From the NCBI GenBank assembly GCA_020161535.1, contig JAIUNW010000016.1, positions 1 to 64,000 on the forward strand: a stretch of DNA of 64,000 nucleotides. The letters run 5' to 3'. The notes beneath the pieces were generated by a model, which had not been told where the DNA came from, searched no databases, and saw only the letters and a list, made by a program, of their open reading frames with translations. Shown piece after piece: positions 1 to 9,200 of this stretch. A program made the translations under genes and the position numbers. This DNA comes from Bacteroidota bacterium (lineage in GTDB: Bacteria; Bacteroidota; Bacteroidia; Chitinophagales; Chitinophagaceae). Every line of letters starts with the position of its first letter. Position 1 is the first letter of the stretch.

Positions 1-126
1 AAAAACATGAACTAATTAGCCCCCAATCAGGTGGTCAATTTAGCCCGGCCAAGCATGGTCAATTTGCTTCGGCCAGGGGTGGTCAACTTAAACCGGCCAA
101 CGGTGGTCAATTTGACCGGCGTTTGC
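1..126. mobile_element. Probable right terminus of an IS21-family element
   Basis: Four imperfect copies of a unit beginning TGGTCAA and ending CCGGCCA or CCGGCGT start at 32, 56, 80 and 104, so the spacing is exactly 24 bp. Multiple short repeats at each end are typical of IS21-family elements, and units of this wording sit at the ends of IS21-like elements in Bacteroidota (from memory). Positions 1-15 read K-N-M-N-stop, which could be the tail of an IstB-type ATPase gene. The element body lies outside the window, and the exact end (perhaps the CA at 125-126) is inferred. Confidence 0.5.
32..122 (+). repeat. Four 24-bp-spaced TGGTCAA...CCGGC repeats
   Basis: The units span 32-51, 56-75, 80-99 and 104-122, with a 4-5 bp spacer after each. 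The repeat interval is a multiple of three, so the array stays open in the frame of the downstream gene and reads as an eight-residue G-Q-F/L-type peptide repeat. That open frame is most simply a by-product of transposase-binding sites and need not be a real protein domain. Confidence 0.75.
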
Positions 127-497
127 ACTTTGGCAACAAACAGAGCTTTGACAAGGTTTTCTATGAGAAAACAACTCGAATAAAGTTTCCGGAAAAGTGC
201 TTTGTGTTAGAAGCTTTCGACAACGGTGAGTTTCTAACTGGTGCTGTATTTGACGTAGATAGCATGAGTTTCCAAAATTTCATAGTTACAAATAGTTTCG
301 ACACAGTAAAAAGCCTTCTTGATGTCAATATTTTAAGCAAAAATTACTTAACAAAAAACAAGCCCATGTTCCACTCCACTCGAAACTTGTTTTTCAAAAG
401 AAAGGTTGAGCAGGATCATTATTGGATTTTCATCGCCGATCTAAATAGCAAAAGGCTTTGGACAGAAATTAAATACCCAGACTGGAGCGGGCAGTGA
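123..497 (+). CDS. Hypothetical protein, probably 5'-truncated by the IS end
   Basis: Unrecognised protein of about 124 residues from the first TTG. There is no ATG near the beginning (the first internal Met is around residue 48), and the frame stays open upstream through the IS-like repeats to the window edge. The sequence begins as if in mid-protein, with charged and aromatic residues and no signal peptide or membrane segment. It is A/T-rich compared with genes beyond 2.3 kb. The natural reading is the C-terminal part of an older gene whose start was removed by insertion. No function can be assigned. Confidence 0.4.
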   Translation: MHFGNKQSFDKVFYEKTTRIKFPEKCFVLEAFDNGEFLTGAVFDVDSMSFQNFIVTNSFDTVKSLLDVNILSKNYLTKNKPMFHSTRNLFFKRKVEQDHYWIFIADLNSKRLWTEIKYPDWSGQ

Positions 498-585
498 TTG
501 CAAACGCTTGAATATCCTCTTTAGGCTAACTTAATTTTTGAAATTTTGCTTTCAACAGGCCAATTTTTACAGCCCATTTAGATAT

Positions 586-1251
586 ATGACTTACAAATTA
601 GAAAAAAGAACTTGGGCAGACGCCGACTATGACAAAATGGGCTGGCACGACAACCGCATATATAAACTAGCGGTCAATGAAGACCTGGAAATGGATATAG
701 ATTATATCGTTAAATGGAATCAACCGGATATTGAAGGATTGCCGTTTACTTTTTGGGTAGCCCCGGCAACCTTGGTTTTTAAAAATATTTCGCATCTGAA
801 ACTTGATCTTTCAATGGAGCTGTATAACAGCTTTGAAATTGAGGGTATAGAAAGAGAAGAAGAAAATAACTGGTCGGTCATCCTTCGGCAAGGTGTCATC
901 CAATTTACGTCTCCAGGATTTGTACAATACATTCGCCAAGATCCTTCTTTTCAATTTGAACAGTCGATCTCCTACATCGAGCGTTATGGCTATTCACTCG
1001 ACAGAACAACTACGCAAGAAAACCCAAATTTGCTTCTTGACAACATTATTGAAAACCGTAAAAAAGAGGCAGCGCATTATGAAAATGTCAAAAAACGACA
1101 GCTAAAACGGCTGGAATTAGAAGCGCTGGTCAAATTAAGAGAGCTTAATGAGATAGATACAAAACAATATCTTTTAAAGAAAAAGGAAATCAACGACTTA
1201 CTATTTTCTTACGACTACTTTCTTAAAGGGACTCGATTTGAAAGCTGGTAA
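586..1251 (+). CDS. Hypothetical protein with C-terminal charged helix
   Basis: Predicted 221-residue soluble protein with no family I recognise. I chose the ATG at 586 over a TTG at 538 because the extra 16 residues look non-coding and the ATG opens a natural Met-Thr-Tyr start. The last 70 residues are rich in Lys, Glu and Leu (L-R-E-L-N-E-I-D type pattern) and probably form a long helix or short coiled coil, ending in a hydrophobic tail. Codon use is A/T-rich like its neighbours on both sides, suggesting acquired DNA. It starts 88 bases after the truncated gene. Confidence 0.55.
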   Translation: MTYKLEKRTWADADYDKMGWHDNRIYKLAVNEDLEMDIDYIVKWNQPDIEGLPFTFWVAPATLVFKNISHLKLDLSMELYNSFEIEGIEREEENNWSVILRQGVIQFTSPGFVQYIRQDPSFQFEQSISYIERYGYSLDRTTTQENPNLLLDNIIENRKKEAAHYENVKKRQLKRLELEALVKLRELNEIDTKQYLLKKKEINDLLFSYDYFLKGTRFESW

Positions 1252-1299
1252 AATATTGACCGTTTGCATCCGCGTGCTTAATTTGCACGAAACCTTCCT

Positions 1300-1692
1300 A
1301 TGCTAAAAAGAAGCCTTTTCCTTCTCCCTTTCTTAATTGCCCTCGCAATAATGATAAGATGTTGGTTCCAACTGGCATCAATGCACTATATCCCCCAATG
1401 GCAGCATTATTCAGCCGTTTTATGTGCACTCATCGTTGTTTATTTTCTACTAAAAGACTCGAATAAAGCCTTGATTGCCCTTGGCTGCTTTTTCGTAGTT
1501 GGAACATGTAACGGCCTCTCGCTGACATCGGCCATAGTGAGAAATTCAATTACTATTTTTGGCGTTGAAAGTCCGCCATTTAATAGCCTATCACTGGGAC
1601 TACTATTTCTCTTTTTCATATTGAATTTCCCAACTATCGTAAATTTATACCTGGATCACAAGGAAAGAAAGACCAATAGTCCAAACAACTGA
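1300..1692 (+). CDS. Hypothetical small membrane protein
   Basis: A 130-residue protein made almost entirely of hydrophobic segments: about residues 5-25, 36-52, 58-76 and 92-115, giving three or four membrane helices. It ends in a short charged tail (D-H-K-E-R-K). There are no catalytic motifs, and I do not recognise the family. It follows the previous gene by 48 bases on the same strand and shares its A/T-rich composition. It is probably an inner-membrane protein. Confidence 0.5.
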   Translation: MLKRSLFLLPFLIALAIMIRCWFQLASMHYIPQWQHYSAVLCALIVVYFLLKDSNKALIALGCFFVVGTCNGLSLTSAIVRNSITIFGVESPPFNSLSLGLLFLFFILNFPTIVNLYLDHKERKTNSPNN

Positions 1693-1780
1693 TATCGGAG
1701 CTTTGCGCTATGGATGAGGAACCGCAACTATTGATGACCCACAACAACTTACCGGCAAACACGTCAATCATTTCTTTGTT

Positions 1781-2293
1781 ATGAAACAACTATTTCTTCA
1801 ACTTCTGACCTTAATAACACTTGCTGGCTGCAGCAAAGACCAACTCAACACAGGGCCCCAAGTCGACATTTACCTGTTAAAGTCGTTTACGACCACCGTC
1901 AACCAATCAACCACACCAGCAACCATCTCTATTACCGACGCTGTATTGGATAACACCCCCCTGGTTACAAACAAAAATATTTCCGCCTATATTCAGGCTA
2001 CGCACAAATTCATTTTGAACAAAGATATCCAGACTGCCATTGCGAATTTTGGACCAGACAAGGCCTTTGCGGTGACCGTCGACAAACAACCCATTTACTA
2101 TGGCCTGTTTCATCCCACCTACCTAAGTTCCATAAATTTTGGCGTGGCGACCATTTCACCCATCCTGGTTAACAACAACGAATTGCAAATTGACTTCCCG
2201 ACTATTGATAACAATAGCTTGCTTCAACAACTCGACCTCCGCAATGACAGCCAGCTTATCCAGGCACTGAAAATGACGAACCGTTTACAATAG
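1781..2293 (+). CDS. Hypothetical lipoprotein
   Basis: The protein has 170 residues and a clear type II signal peptide: Met-Lys, a hydrophobic stretch, then L-A-G-C with the lipidated Cys near residue 17. The mature part is Thr/Asn/Asp-rich and has no domain I recognise. It is probably tethered to the outer membrane or exported to the cell surface. It ends 10 bases before the methyltransferase gene, so the two may be co-transcribed. It is the first gene after the A/T-rich block with composition closer to the rest of the window. Confidence 0.6.
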   Translation: MKQLFLQLLTLITLAGCSKDQLNTGPQVDIYLLKSFTTTVNQSTTPATISITDAVLDNTPLVTNKNISAYIQATHKFILNKDIQTAIANFGPDKAFAVTVDKQPIYYGLFHPTYLSSINFGVATISPILVNNNELQIDFPTIDNNSLLQQLDLRNDSQLIQALKMTNRLQ

Positions 2294-2303
2294 CCCACCT
2301 GTC

Positions 2304-2924
2304 ATGCACAGTACAAACAAAAAAAACCACTGGGAAGCCGTTTACGAAAACAAGCGCCCCGACCAACTGAGCTGGACCCAGGAAGTGCCGACCACCTCTC
2401 TCGACTTCATCGCATCCGTAGGCGCCATCAAAACCGCAAAAATCATTGACATCGGTGGGGGCGACAGCAAATTGGTCGACTGTCTCCTGGCGCAAGGTTT
2501 TGAAAACATCACCGTACTGGACATTTCTGAAAAAGCACTCGACAAAGCAAAATTTCGCCTGGGCGCCAACGCCGAAAAAGTAAACTGGGTGGTAGCTGAT
2601 ATTACCGACTATGCGCCAGACAGCCCTTTTGACATTTGGCACGATCGGGCAACCTTTCATTTTCTGACCACGACCGAGCAAGTGTCGCGCTACTTGGCCA
2701 CCGCGCGACAATCAATCTCCGGCTTTATGACCATCGGCACTTTCTCTACTCTGGGACCAACCACCTGCAGCGGACTCCCCATCAAACAATACAGCGAAGA
2801 ATCTTTGACCGCCTCGCTCAAAAATGGCTTTGCTAAAATTCGTTGCGTGTTAGAAGACCATCAAACCCCTTTCAATACCACCCAAAATTTTCTATTTTGT
2901 AGTTTCAAACGCCAATTTACATAG
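2304..2924 (+). CDS. Class I SAM-dependent methyltransferase
   Basis: A 206-residue cytoplasmic protein. The start H-W-E-A-V-Y followed by a Ser-Trp pair is typical of a small-molecule or thiopurine-like methyltransferase group. SAM-binding motif I is I-D-I-G-G-G-D around residues 48-54, followed by an acidic residue closing strand 2 (V-L-D-I-S) and a motif IV region containing I-W-H-D-R-A-T-F-H-F. The substrate cannot be told from sequence. It lies 10 bases after a lipoprotein gene and 16 bases before an RDD gene, so the three probably form one transcription unit. Confidence 0.8.
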   Translation: MHSTNKKNHWEAVYENKRPDQLSWTQEVPTTSLDFIASVGAIKTAKIIDIGGGDSKLVDCLLAQGFENITVLDISEKALDKAKFRLGANAEKVNWVVADITDYAPDSPFDIWHDRATFHFLTTTEQVSRYLATARQSISGFMTIGTFSTLGPTTCSGLPIKQYSEESLTASLKNGFAKIRCVLEDHQTPFNTTQNFLFCSFKRQFT

Positions 2925-2940
2925 ACCAAACCCATCCTAT

Positions 2941-3417
2941 ATGAACGCAGAAATCAAAACAACCGACGATACCTCCATCTTCGGGGTTGAACTGGTAAGA
3001 GCCTCCACCAGTAAACGCCTGGCCAATTACATCATCGACTTTATTGCTTTTATTGTCGTCATCCTGGTACTGTCATTTATGGCAGGCATGATGTTCCCTT
3101 CGTTTTTTGCCGATGTCGACACAAACTCCACCAGCTTTAACCTGTTGGATCGCCTCATCTCCACCATCCTCTATGCACTATTTATGGGCACGGTCGAGTG
3201 GCTGATGGCCGGCAAATCGCTGGGCAAACTGATCACCAAAACAAGAGCCGTCAACCTGGATGGCAGCAAAATATCAGCAGCCACCGCTTTCAAACGGGGT
3301 TTCAGCCGCGCCGTTCCGTTCGTGGTATTGAGTGCTTTTGGCACCCCTTGCGATCCCTGGCAAGACCGGTGGACAGATACCCTCGTTATTGACGAGAAGC
3401 TCTCCTTTGGTTATTAA
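2941..3417 (+). CDS. RDD family membrane protein
   Basis: A 158-residue membrane protein of the RDD family. It begins with the family's R-L-A-N-Y-I-I-D-F motif at the first helix (about residues 25-50), has a second helix pair around 68-90, and carries the later G-K-S-L-G-K motif at about 88-93. A final Q-D-R-W-T-D-T-L segment occupies the usual C-terminal position. Some RDD proteins act in sodium or drug resistance, but most have no known role, so no transport function is claimed. The stop lies 6 bases from the stop of the convergent M28 gene. Confidence 0.8.
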   Translation: MNAEIKTTDDTSIFGVELVRASTSKRLANYIIDFIAFIVVILVLSFMAGMMFPSFFADVDTNSTSFNLLDRLISTILYALFMGTVEWLMAGKSLGKLITKTRAVNLDGSKISAATAFKRGFSRAVPFVVLSAFGTPCDPWQDRWTDTLVIDEKLSFGY

Positions 3418-3423
3418 CCCAAC

Positions 3424-4971
3424 CTACCTCGTTGCTGTCGGCACCGGTAAATCGCGCTTCATCATCGCATCGCGGTTCGCCATCTCCCAAGCGGTGTAAA
3501 ACACCAACTGCGCCCGCTTGCGCAACAACGCAAAGTTGATCTTGTCGACCGTGTCGGTCGGTTTGTGGTAGTCGGCCTGCAACATGCCATCGTAATAAAA
3601 AATCACCGGCACCCCTTTCCGCGCAAAATTGTAGTGGTCGCTGCGGAAATAAATCTGGTTCTGGTCGTTGGGGTCGTTGAACTTATAATCAAGGGTCATC
3701 TTGATATACTTCTTGTTAACCCCTTCGCTCAAGGGCTTCAGTTCGGTACTGATCTTGTCATCGCCCACCACATACACATAGTTCAGGGTATCAGGCAACT
3801 TACGCTCCGTATCTACGCGGCCAATCATATCGATATTCAAATCGGCCGTTGCCTTCTCCATCGGAATCGTGGGGTGCTCGCTAAAATATTCTGATCCCCA
3901 CAAGCCTTTCTCCTCGCCACTCACCGTCATAAACAACACATTGCGCCGCGGGCCCTTGCCCGCTGCCTTCGCTTTCGCAAAAGCCTCGGCGATTTCCAAC
4001 ACACCCACCGTACCCGAGCCATCATCATCGGCGCCATAATAAATTACATCCCCCCGCTTACCCAGGTGATCGTAGTGCGCGGTCACAATCAACCACTCGT
4101 CTTTCTTATCAGTGCCTTCTATATAACCCAATACATTGCTGCTCTTCAGGTGCAGCAATGCTTTGTCGACCTCCAACGCCAAATCGGCTTCATACACTTT
4201 GGCCGGCACTGCCGCTGTTTTACCCGCCTGCAACAACTGCTCATAATCGGGGGCAATCGCCTTCGCTACATTGGCCGAAATGGTAAAGAAACTGGGTTGC
4301 TGCACCGCCGAATACAAGTTCAGGTACATATTTCCCAGGCTGGCCGCCGCTTGTCGCGGAAATCCCTGGCCTACCATCAACACCGCCGCCGCGCCTTTTT
4401 TAACGGCCGCCATGTATTTGCCGTAAAAACTATTCGGGGCGCGGAAGCCGCGCTTGGTACTGCTGTACGACGACGGACTCCCATCCAGTATCAACACCGC
4501 TTTCCCTTTCACGTCGATATCACCATAATCGTCGTAAGCCGAATCAACAATGCCATGCCCCACCATTACCAGTTCTGAAAAATACTGGCTGCCGTTTCTG
4601 CAGAATTGCAAAAAGGGTTGGAACTCGGTATTCAACGCAAATGATTTTTCATTCACGCGCAGCAAAGCAGCTTTCAACGAATCGCGGTAAACAGGGTATT
4701 CCATCTGGAAGCTGCCATGGTTGCCCGGCATAAAACCCAGGCTTTTAAAATGGTCTTCGATATATGCCGCTGCCTTGCGCTGGCCTTCAGTGGCCGTTTC
4801 TCGTCCCTCCATCGCCGGACCGGCGATTATTTCCAAATGTCGACGCAAATCTTCTTCTGTAATCGTAGCCGCTATTTTCTGCGGATTGGCTTTTTTCTGG
4901 GCCTGTGCGTGGCGCGCACCCAGCACCAGCAATCCCGGTAACATCACCAGGGCAATAGCTAGTTGTTTCAT
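3424..4971 (-). CDS. Secreted M28-family zinc metallopeptidase
   Basis: A 515-residue exported peptidase with an N-terminal signal peptide (hydrophobic residues 5-20, cleavage probably after A-Q-A). Residues 130-280 form a probable PA-type insert, and the M28 catalytic domain follows. Expected zinc ligands are visible: H299 in T-A-H-Y-D-H-L, D315 in G-A-D-D-D-G-S-G, the E352-E353 pair in S-G-E-E-K-G, D381 in N-I-D-M-I-G and H446 in R-S-D-H-Y. It should act as an aminopeptidase or carboxypeptidase in the periplasm or outside the cell. A second M28 enzyme with a PDZ domain is encoded at 10.1 kb. Confidence 0.88.
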   Translation of the reverse strand: MKQLAIALVMLPGLLVLGARHAQAQKKANPQKIAATITEEDLRRHLEIIAGPAMEGRETATEGQRKAAAYIEDHFKSLGFMPGNHGSFQMEYPVYRDSLKAALLRVNEKSFALNTEFQPFLQFCRNGSQYFSELVMVGHGIVDSAYDDYGDIDVKGKAVLILDGSPSSYSSTKRGFRAPNSFYGKYMAAVKKGAAAVLMVGQGFPRQAAASLGNMYLNLYSAVQQPSFFTISANVAKAIAPDYEQLLQAGKTAAVPAKVYEADLALEVDKALLHLKSSNVLGYIEGTDKKDEWLIVTAHYDHLGKRGDVIYYGADDDGSGTVGVLEIAEAFAKAKAAGKGPRRNVLFMTVSGEEKGLWGSEYFSEHPTIPMEKATADLNIDMIGRVDTERKLPDTLNYVYVVGDDKISTELKPLSEGVNKKYIKMTLDYKFNDPNDQNQIYFRSDHYNFARKGVPVIFYYDGMLQADYHKPTDTVDKINFALLRKRAQLVFYTAWEMANRDAMMKRDLPVPTATR

Positions 4972-5019
4972 GCAAAATGTTTAGTAAGCGGCAATGTAAG
5001 GAGAAATCAGGCTCCTGCC

Positions 5020-5871
5020 TCAACTCCATTCAGAAGGCACCTGGTCTTTTTCCTGCTCCTTGTTCACCCGGGCGGCAATGCTGATACTGATCTCAAACAA
5101 AAGCCAGAGCGGAATGGTAACAATCAATTGACTCACCACATCGGGCGGCGTGATCACCGCCGCAATCACCAAAATGATGACCACCGCAAACTTGCGGCTC
5201 TGCCGAAGAAAGTCGGCCGTCAACAGGCCCACTTTGGCCAGGAAAAACACCACCAACGGCAATTGGAACACGATGCCCGTGCCCAACACCAGTGATATAA
5301 TATTATCGAGATAGTCGTTAAACGTAAACGTGTTCTTGATCATCGGGCTCAGTGTATACGCCGCAAAAAAGTTCACTGTGTAGGGCGCAATGAGAAAATA
5401 ACCGAAACTGATACCGGAAAAAAACAACAGCGACACCCAAAAGATGACGCCCCTGGTTCTCTTCAACTCCTTCTTGGTCAGCGCCGGCTTTACAAAACGC
5501 CAGAACTCCCAAAAAACATAGGGAAACGCGATCACCAGTCCGCCCACAAAAGCAATCGTGAAACTCATCATGAACTGGCTGCTCATCTCGGTGCTGATAA
5601 AATCAATCTTGATATCGTCCAGGCACATCGAGTTGCCCAAACCCAGTTTATGACTGGCCGCACACAATACCCGATAGGTAATAAAATTGCTCCGGGTAGG
5701 GCCCATGATCACTTTGTCGAAGAAAAAATCCATGTACACAAACACCACAATCGCACCCAGCAATACCGCCAGCAGGGCCCGCATGATATGCCAGCGCAGG
5801 GCTTCGAGGTGATCGATAAATGACATTTCCTCGCCTGTTGCCGACTTCCGGTTGAAAAGACTTTTCGCCAT
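5020..5871 (-). CDS. tatC: Sec-independent protein translocase subunit TatC
   Basis: A 283-residue polytopic membrane protein, the core receptor of the twin-arginine translocation system that exports folded proteins. The diagnostic N-terminal stretch F-I-D-H-L-E-A-L-R at about residues 18-26 precedes the first helix, and six membrane segments follow, as in TatC. The second periplasmic loop is longer than in E. coli TatC, which is common in Bacteroidota. It lies 48 bases upstream of the M28 gene on the same strand. No tatA or tatB lies beside it. Confidence 0.93.
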   Translation of the reverse strand: MAKSLFNRKSATGEEMSFIDHLEALRWHIMRALLAVLLGAIVVFVYMDFFFDKVIMGPTRSNFITYRVLCAASHKLGLGNSMCLDDIKIDFISTEMSSQFMMSFTIAFVGGLVIAFPYVFWEFWRFVKPALTKKELKRTRGVIFWVSLLFFSGISFGYFLIAPYTVNFFAAYTLSPMIKNTFTFNDYLDNIISLVLGTGIVFQLPLVVFFLAKVGLLTADFLRQSRKFAVVIILVIAAVITPPDVVSQLIVTIPLWLLFEISISIAARVNKEQEKDQVPSEWS

Positions 5872-5957
5872 AATTATTCGCTAAACGCCTGCTTGATTCT
5901 TTATACAATAAATATAAACTCCGTTCGTTATACCAGTTGACACCAAAACCCAAGACC

Positions 5958-6131
5958 ATGAAAAACAACGATGTACAGCACTCTAACAACGCCATCCGCA
6001 TCAACCGCGACAATTACCGTCCCCGCTTAAACGTATCCCGCTTTTTCAGGTATATCCTTTTCGTTGTTTTGAAAGGCGAGTCACCCCTCGAAACCCGTCC
6101 CGCGTATATCAAACACCGCTTTCGTCACTAA
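5958..6131 (+). CDS. Small basic hypothetical protein
   Basis: A 57-residue, strongly basic ORF starting at ATG 5958, with a hydrophobic centre (F-F-R-Y-I-L-F-V-V-L) flanked by many Arg, Asn and His residues. No family is recognised. Support is indirect: it sits alone on the plus strand between two minus-strand genes, and a well-formed plus-strand terminator at 6183 lies 51 bases after its stop, which is hard to explain unless something is transcribed here. It could instead be part of a small RNA transcript. It is divergent from tatC with an 86-base gap. Confidence 0.4.
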   Translation: MKNNDVQHSNNAIRINRDNYRPRLNVSRFFRYILFVVLKGESPLETRPAYIKHRFRH

Positions 6132-6182
6132 CCCAACCCATATATCTGGCGCTTACCTCAGAAACCACTATTGTAAACGCTC

Positions 6183-6206
6183 GCCCCACCCCGGTGGGGC
6201 TTTTTT
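6183..6206 (+). terminator. Rho-independent terminator
   Basis: The G-C rich hairpin GCCCCACC/GGTGGGGC (6183-6190 with 6193-6200, inner pairs probably open as the loop) is followed by six T residues at 6201-6206. The T-run fits the plus strand only, so it ends the transcript of the small ORF at 5958 and not the helicase gene read from the other side. Confidence 0.8.
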
Positions 6207-6210
6207 ATCG

Positions 6211-9200
6211 CTAACTGAACAGGTACTCCACATCTTCTTTGGTCAGGTTCTTCACAAAGCCCTCGTCGTCGGCAATCAGGTCGCGCGCCAGCAACCGCTT
6301 CCGCTCCTGCAATTGCAAGATCTTGTCTTCAATGGTATCCTTACAAATCATCCGGTAAGCAAAAATGCTCTTGGTTTGCCCAATACGATGGGTACGGTCG
6401 ATCGCCTGTTGCTCTACCGCCGGATTCCACCAGGGGTCAACAATATACACGTAGTCGGCCGCCGTCAGGTTCAAACCCACACCACCCGCTTTCAACGAAA
6501 TCAGGAACACCCGGCAATTCTCATCATTTTGGAAACGTTGGATGGCTTTCTCGCGATCGATCGCCGTCGTGCTGCCATCGAAATATTCATAGTCGACGCC
6601 CAACTCTTCCAGCTTCTTCCTGATCAGGGCCAGCATGCCGAGAAATTGTGAAAAGACCAGGGCCTTGTGGTTGCTGATGTTTTCAGTGATCTCGCGGCCC
6701 AGCTCTTCGAGCTTGATGGAATGGTTCTCGAATTTTTCGGCTTCGTTCAGTATCGCCGGACTATCACAAATTTGCCGCAGCTTCATCAAGCCCTGCAAAA
6801 TGGTGAGTTGCGACCGCTGCACGCCCTGCGATTCAATGGTGCCCATGATCTTGTCGCGGAAATCATTCCGGTACGCATCGTAGATCTTCCGCTGCTCGTC
6901 TTCCATCTCACAAAACAGAATGGTCTCGATCTTTTCCGGCAGGTCTTTGGCCACCTGCTCCTTGGTGCGTCGCAGAATAAATGGAAACAATATTTTTCTT
7001 AAATGCTCCTTACGGTCCTGCTCGCCAAACTTATCGATCGGTATGGCAAACTCCTGTCTGAAAAATTCCATACTGCCCAGCATACCGGGGTTCAGGAAAT
7101 TCATCTGGGCATATATATCAAAGGTATTGTTCTGCAGCGGGGTACCGCTCATGCACAAACGATGTTTGGCGCGCAACAACGAAGCAGCCTTGGTCACCTT
7201 GCTGGCGGGGTTCTTAATGGCTTGCGATTCGTCGAGTACCACCACGTCAAATTCCATCTCCACCAGCAACTTGATATCGCTGCGCAAAGTGCCATAAGTA
7301 GTGATGATCACATTCTTGCTTTGCAGCATGTCTTTCGACCGCGTACGCTCGCCGCCATGGTGAATATGGTAGGTGAGGGCCGGGGTGAATTTGCGGATCT
7401 CGTTTTCCCAGTTGAACATCAGGGTCGTGGGACAAACCACCAAGGCCTTCAGCCCATGGTGGGTATCGCGATAGTGTTGTAAAAAGCTAAGCGATTGCAC
7501 GGTTTTACCCAAACCCATATCATCGGCCAAAATACCGCCCCAGCTCACTTCACTCAGGTAGTTCAACCACTGAAAGCCAAAAGCCTGGTAGGGTCGCAGC
7601 AGGCCTTGCAGGTGCGCCGGCGGCGCCAGTTCCCGGATATTCTTAAAGCCACGCAGTCGCTCGTATTTTTCTTCCAACTGCATGAACAGCTCTTCTTCAT
7701 TTCGTTCATTGTACAACTCGTCGATCACCGTCATGTGGTATTTCGAGAGTCGCAGGTTCTGCGCCTTGCCTTCGCCAATGCGGAACAGCAAGGAATATTT
7801 CTTGATCCACTCTTCAGGCAATATACCGAGTGTGCCATCGTCGAGTTGCACAAACTGTTGCTTATTGGCCAGCGCGCGTTTCACTTCGGCCACCGTCACT
7901 TTCTGGTCGCCGAAAACGATGTCGACTTTGGCGTCAAACCAATCGGTATTGCTGCTGATCTGGATCCGCGTTTGCGGCTTCGCCGTATTGAACCTAAAAT
8001 TCTTCAACGCCTCAAAACCATATACGGGGATGCGCATTTCTTTCATTGCATCCACAAAAAGAAAGAACCAGTTGTTGCGCAATACATCCGCGCCTTTCAA
8101 CACCAGGTTTTGTGAACCATCAGGGCGAATAAAATTGGAATGCAGCGCTTCCAACTTTTGCAGAAACTCCTGCTCCACCGCTTTGTTGCGATGCACAATC
8201 ATCACTTTGTCGCCATCGGGCACAATGATTTCGTCTTTGTCGCCGGGTCGCGTTTCAAATCCTTTGTACGAAAAAATGGGCTGAAATACCAGGTAATCGC
8301 CCTTTTCCTGCAACAATAATTTTCGGTCGGGCTCACCGTCTTTGTACGATGAAATCAGTGTGGCATCAAACTCCACCTGATAATGTTTCGCCAATGGCAA
8401 TACCAGGTTCAGCAATTGCATGGGCCAGGTAGATTTCGTGATCATGATCGTGCCCTTCGGCATGAAAGTCTCTACCCGGTTCACATCTTCTTCGTTGCGC
8501 CAGCTGTACAGGTTGTCGTTGTACAAGAACAAAAGGTTGCCATTGAGTTGATTGGCCGTGATATTGATATCGGCGCCATTGATCTTTACCCAGCAACTGA
8601 TTTCGTATTGCTTGTTCTTCTGTTGTACTTTGAAAAAAGGCACCAGCACGTCGGTTTCGATGCCGAGTGGTACCAGGTTTTCTGTTTTAAATGGCTTGGC
8701 CGTTGGCAGGATAAAAACAAATGGACTATCGGCCACTTCGTTCAGCAACTTTTTCAACTTCGGCTGCATATATTCCACCACCAGGTGTTTGGTTTCAGCC
8801 GGCAGCTCTTCGCTTTCGTGGTGGATGATGTTTTCCCAAATGCCACTGAAGGGCGAATTGCGGTTCAGGTACTTGGTCAGTTCACTATCCTGGATGCGCC
8901 GCAGTGCGGGAATCAACGCGCGATCTGATTCAGGAAACAATTCCACATTCACGTATTTGGAGAGATCGGTTTTCTCCACCTTGCCCACAAATTGTTTTTG
9001 TTCATCGTCGGGTTCGCCCTGGATGGCTTCAAACTGAAACCCGGGGTAACTGCGATGGTGCAGGTTCAATACTACGCCCACTCTTTGCGCAGCACCATTC
9101 AGTTTGAAACTGGTTTCGGGTTCGGCCTCTTCTGCTACTACGGCCACTTCGACCGGTTTCGGTTTCTGCGCCTGCAGGGGATTGATCCGCTTAATACTAC

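Noticed and set aside
32..122. A possible short CRISPR array.
   Set aside because: The units are about 20 bases with 4-5 base gaps; there are no spacers of CRISPR length and no cas genes.
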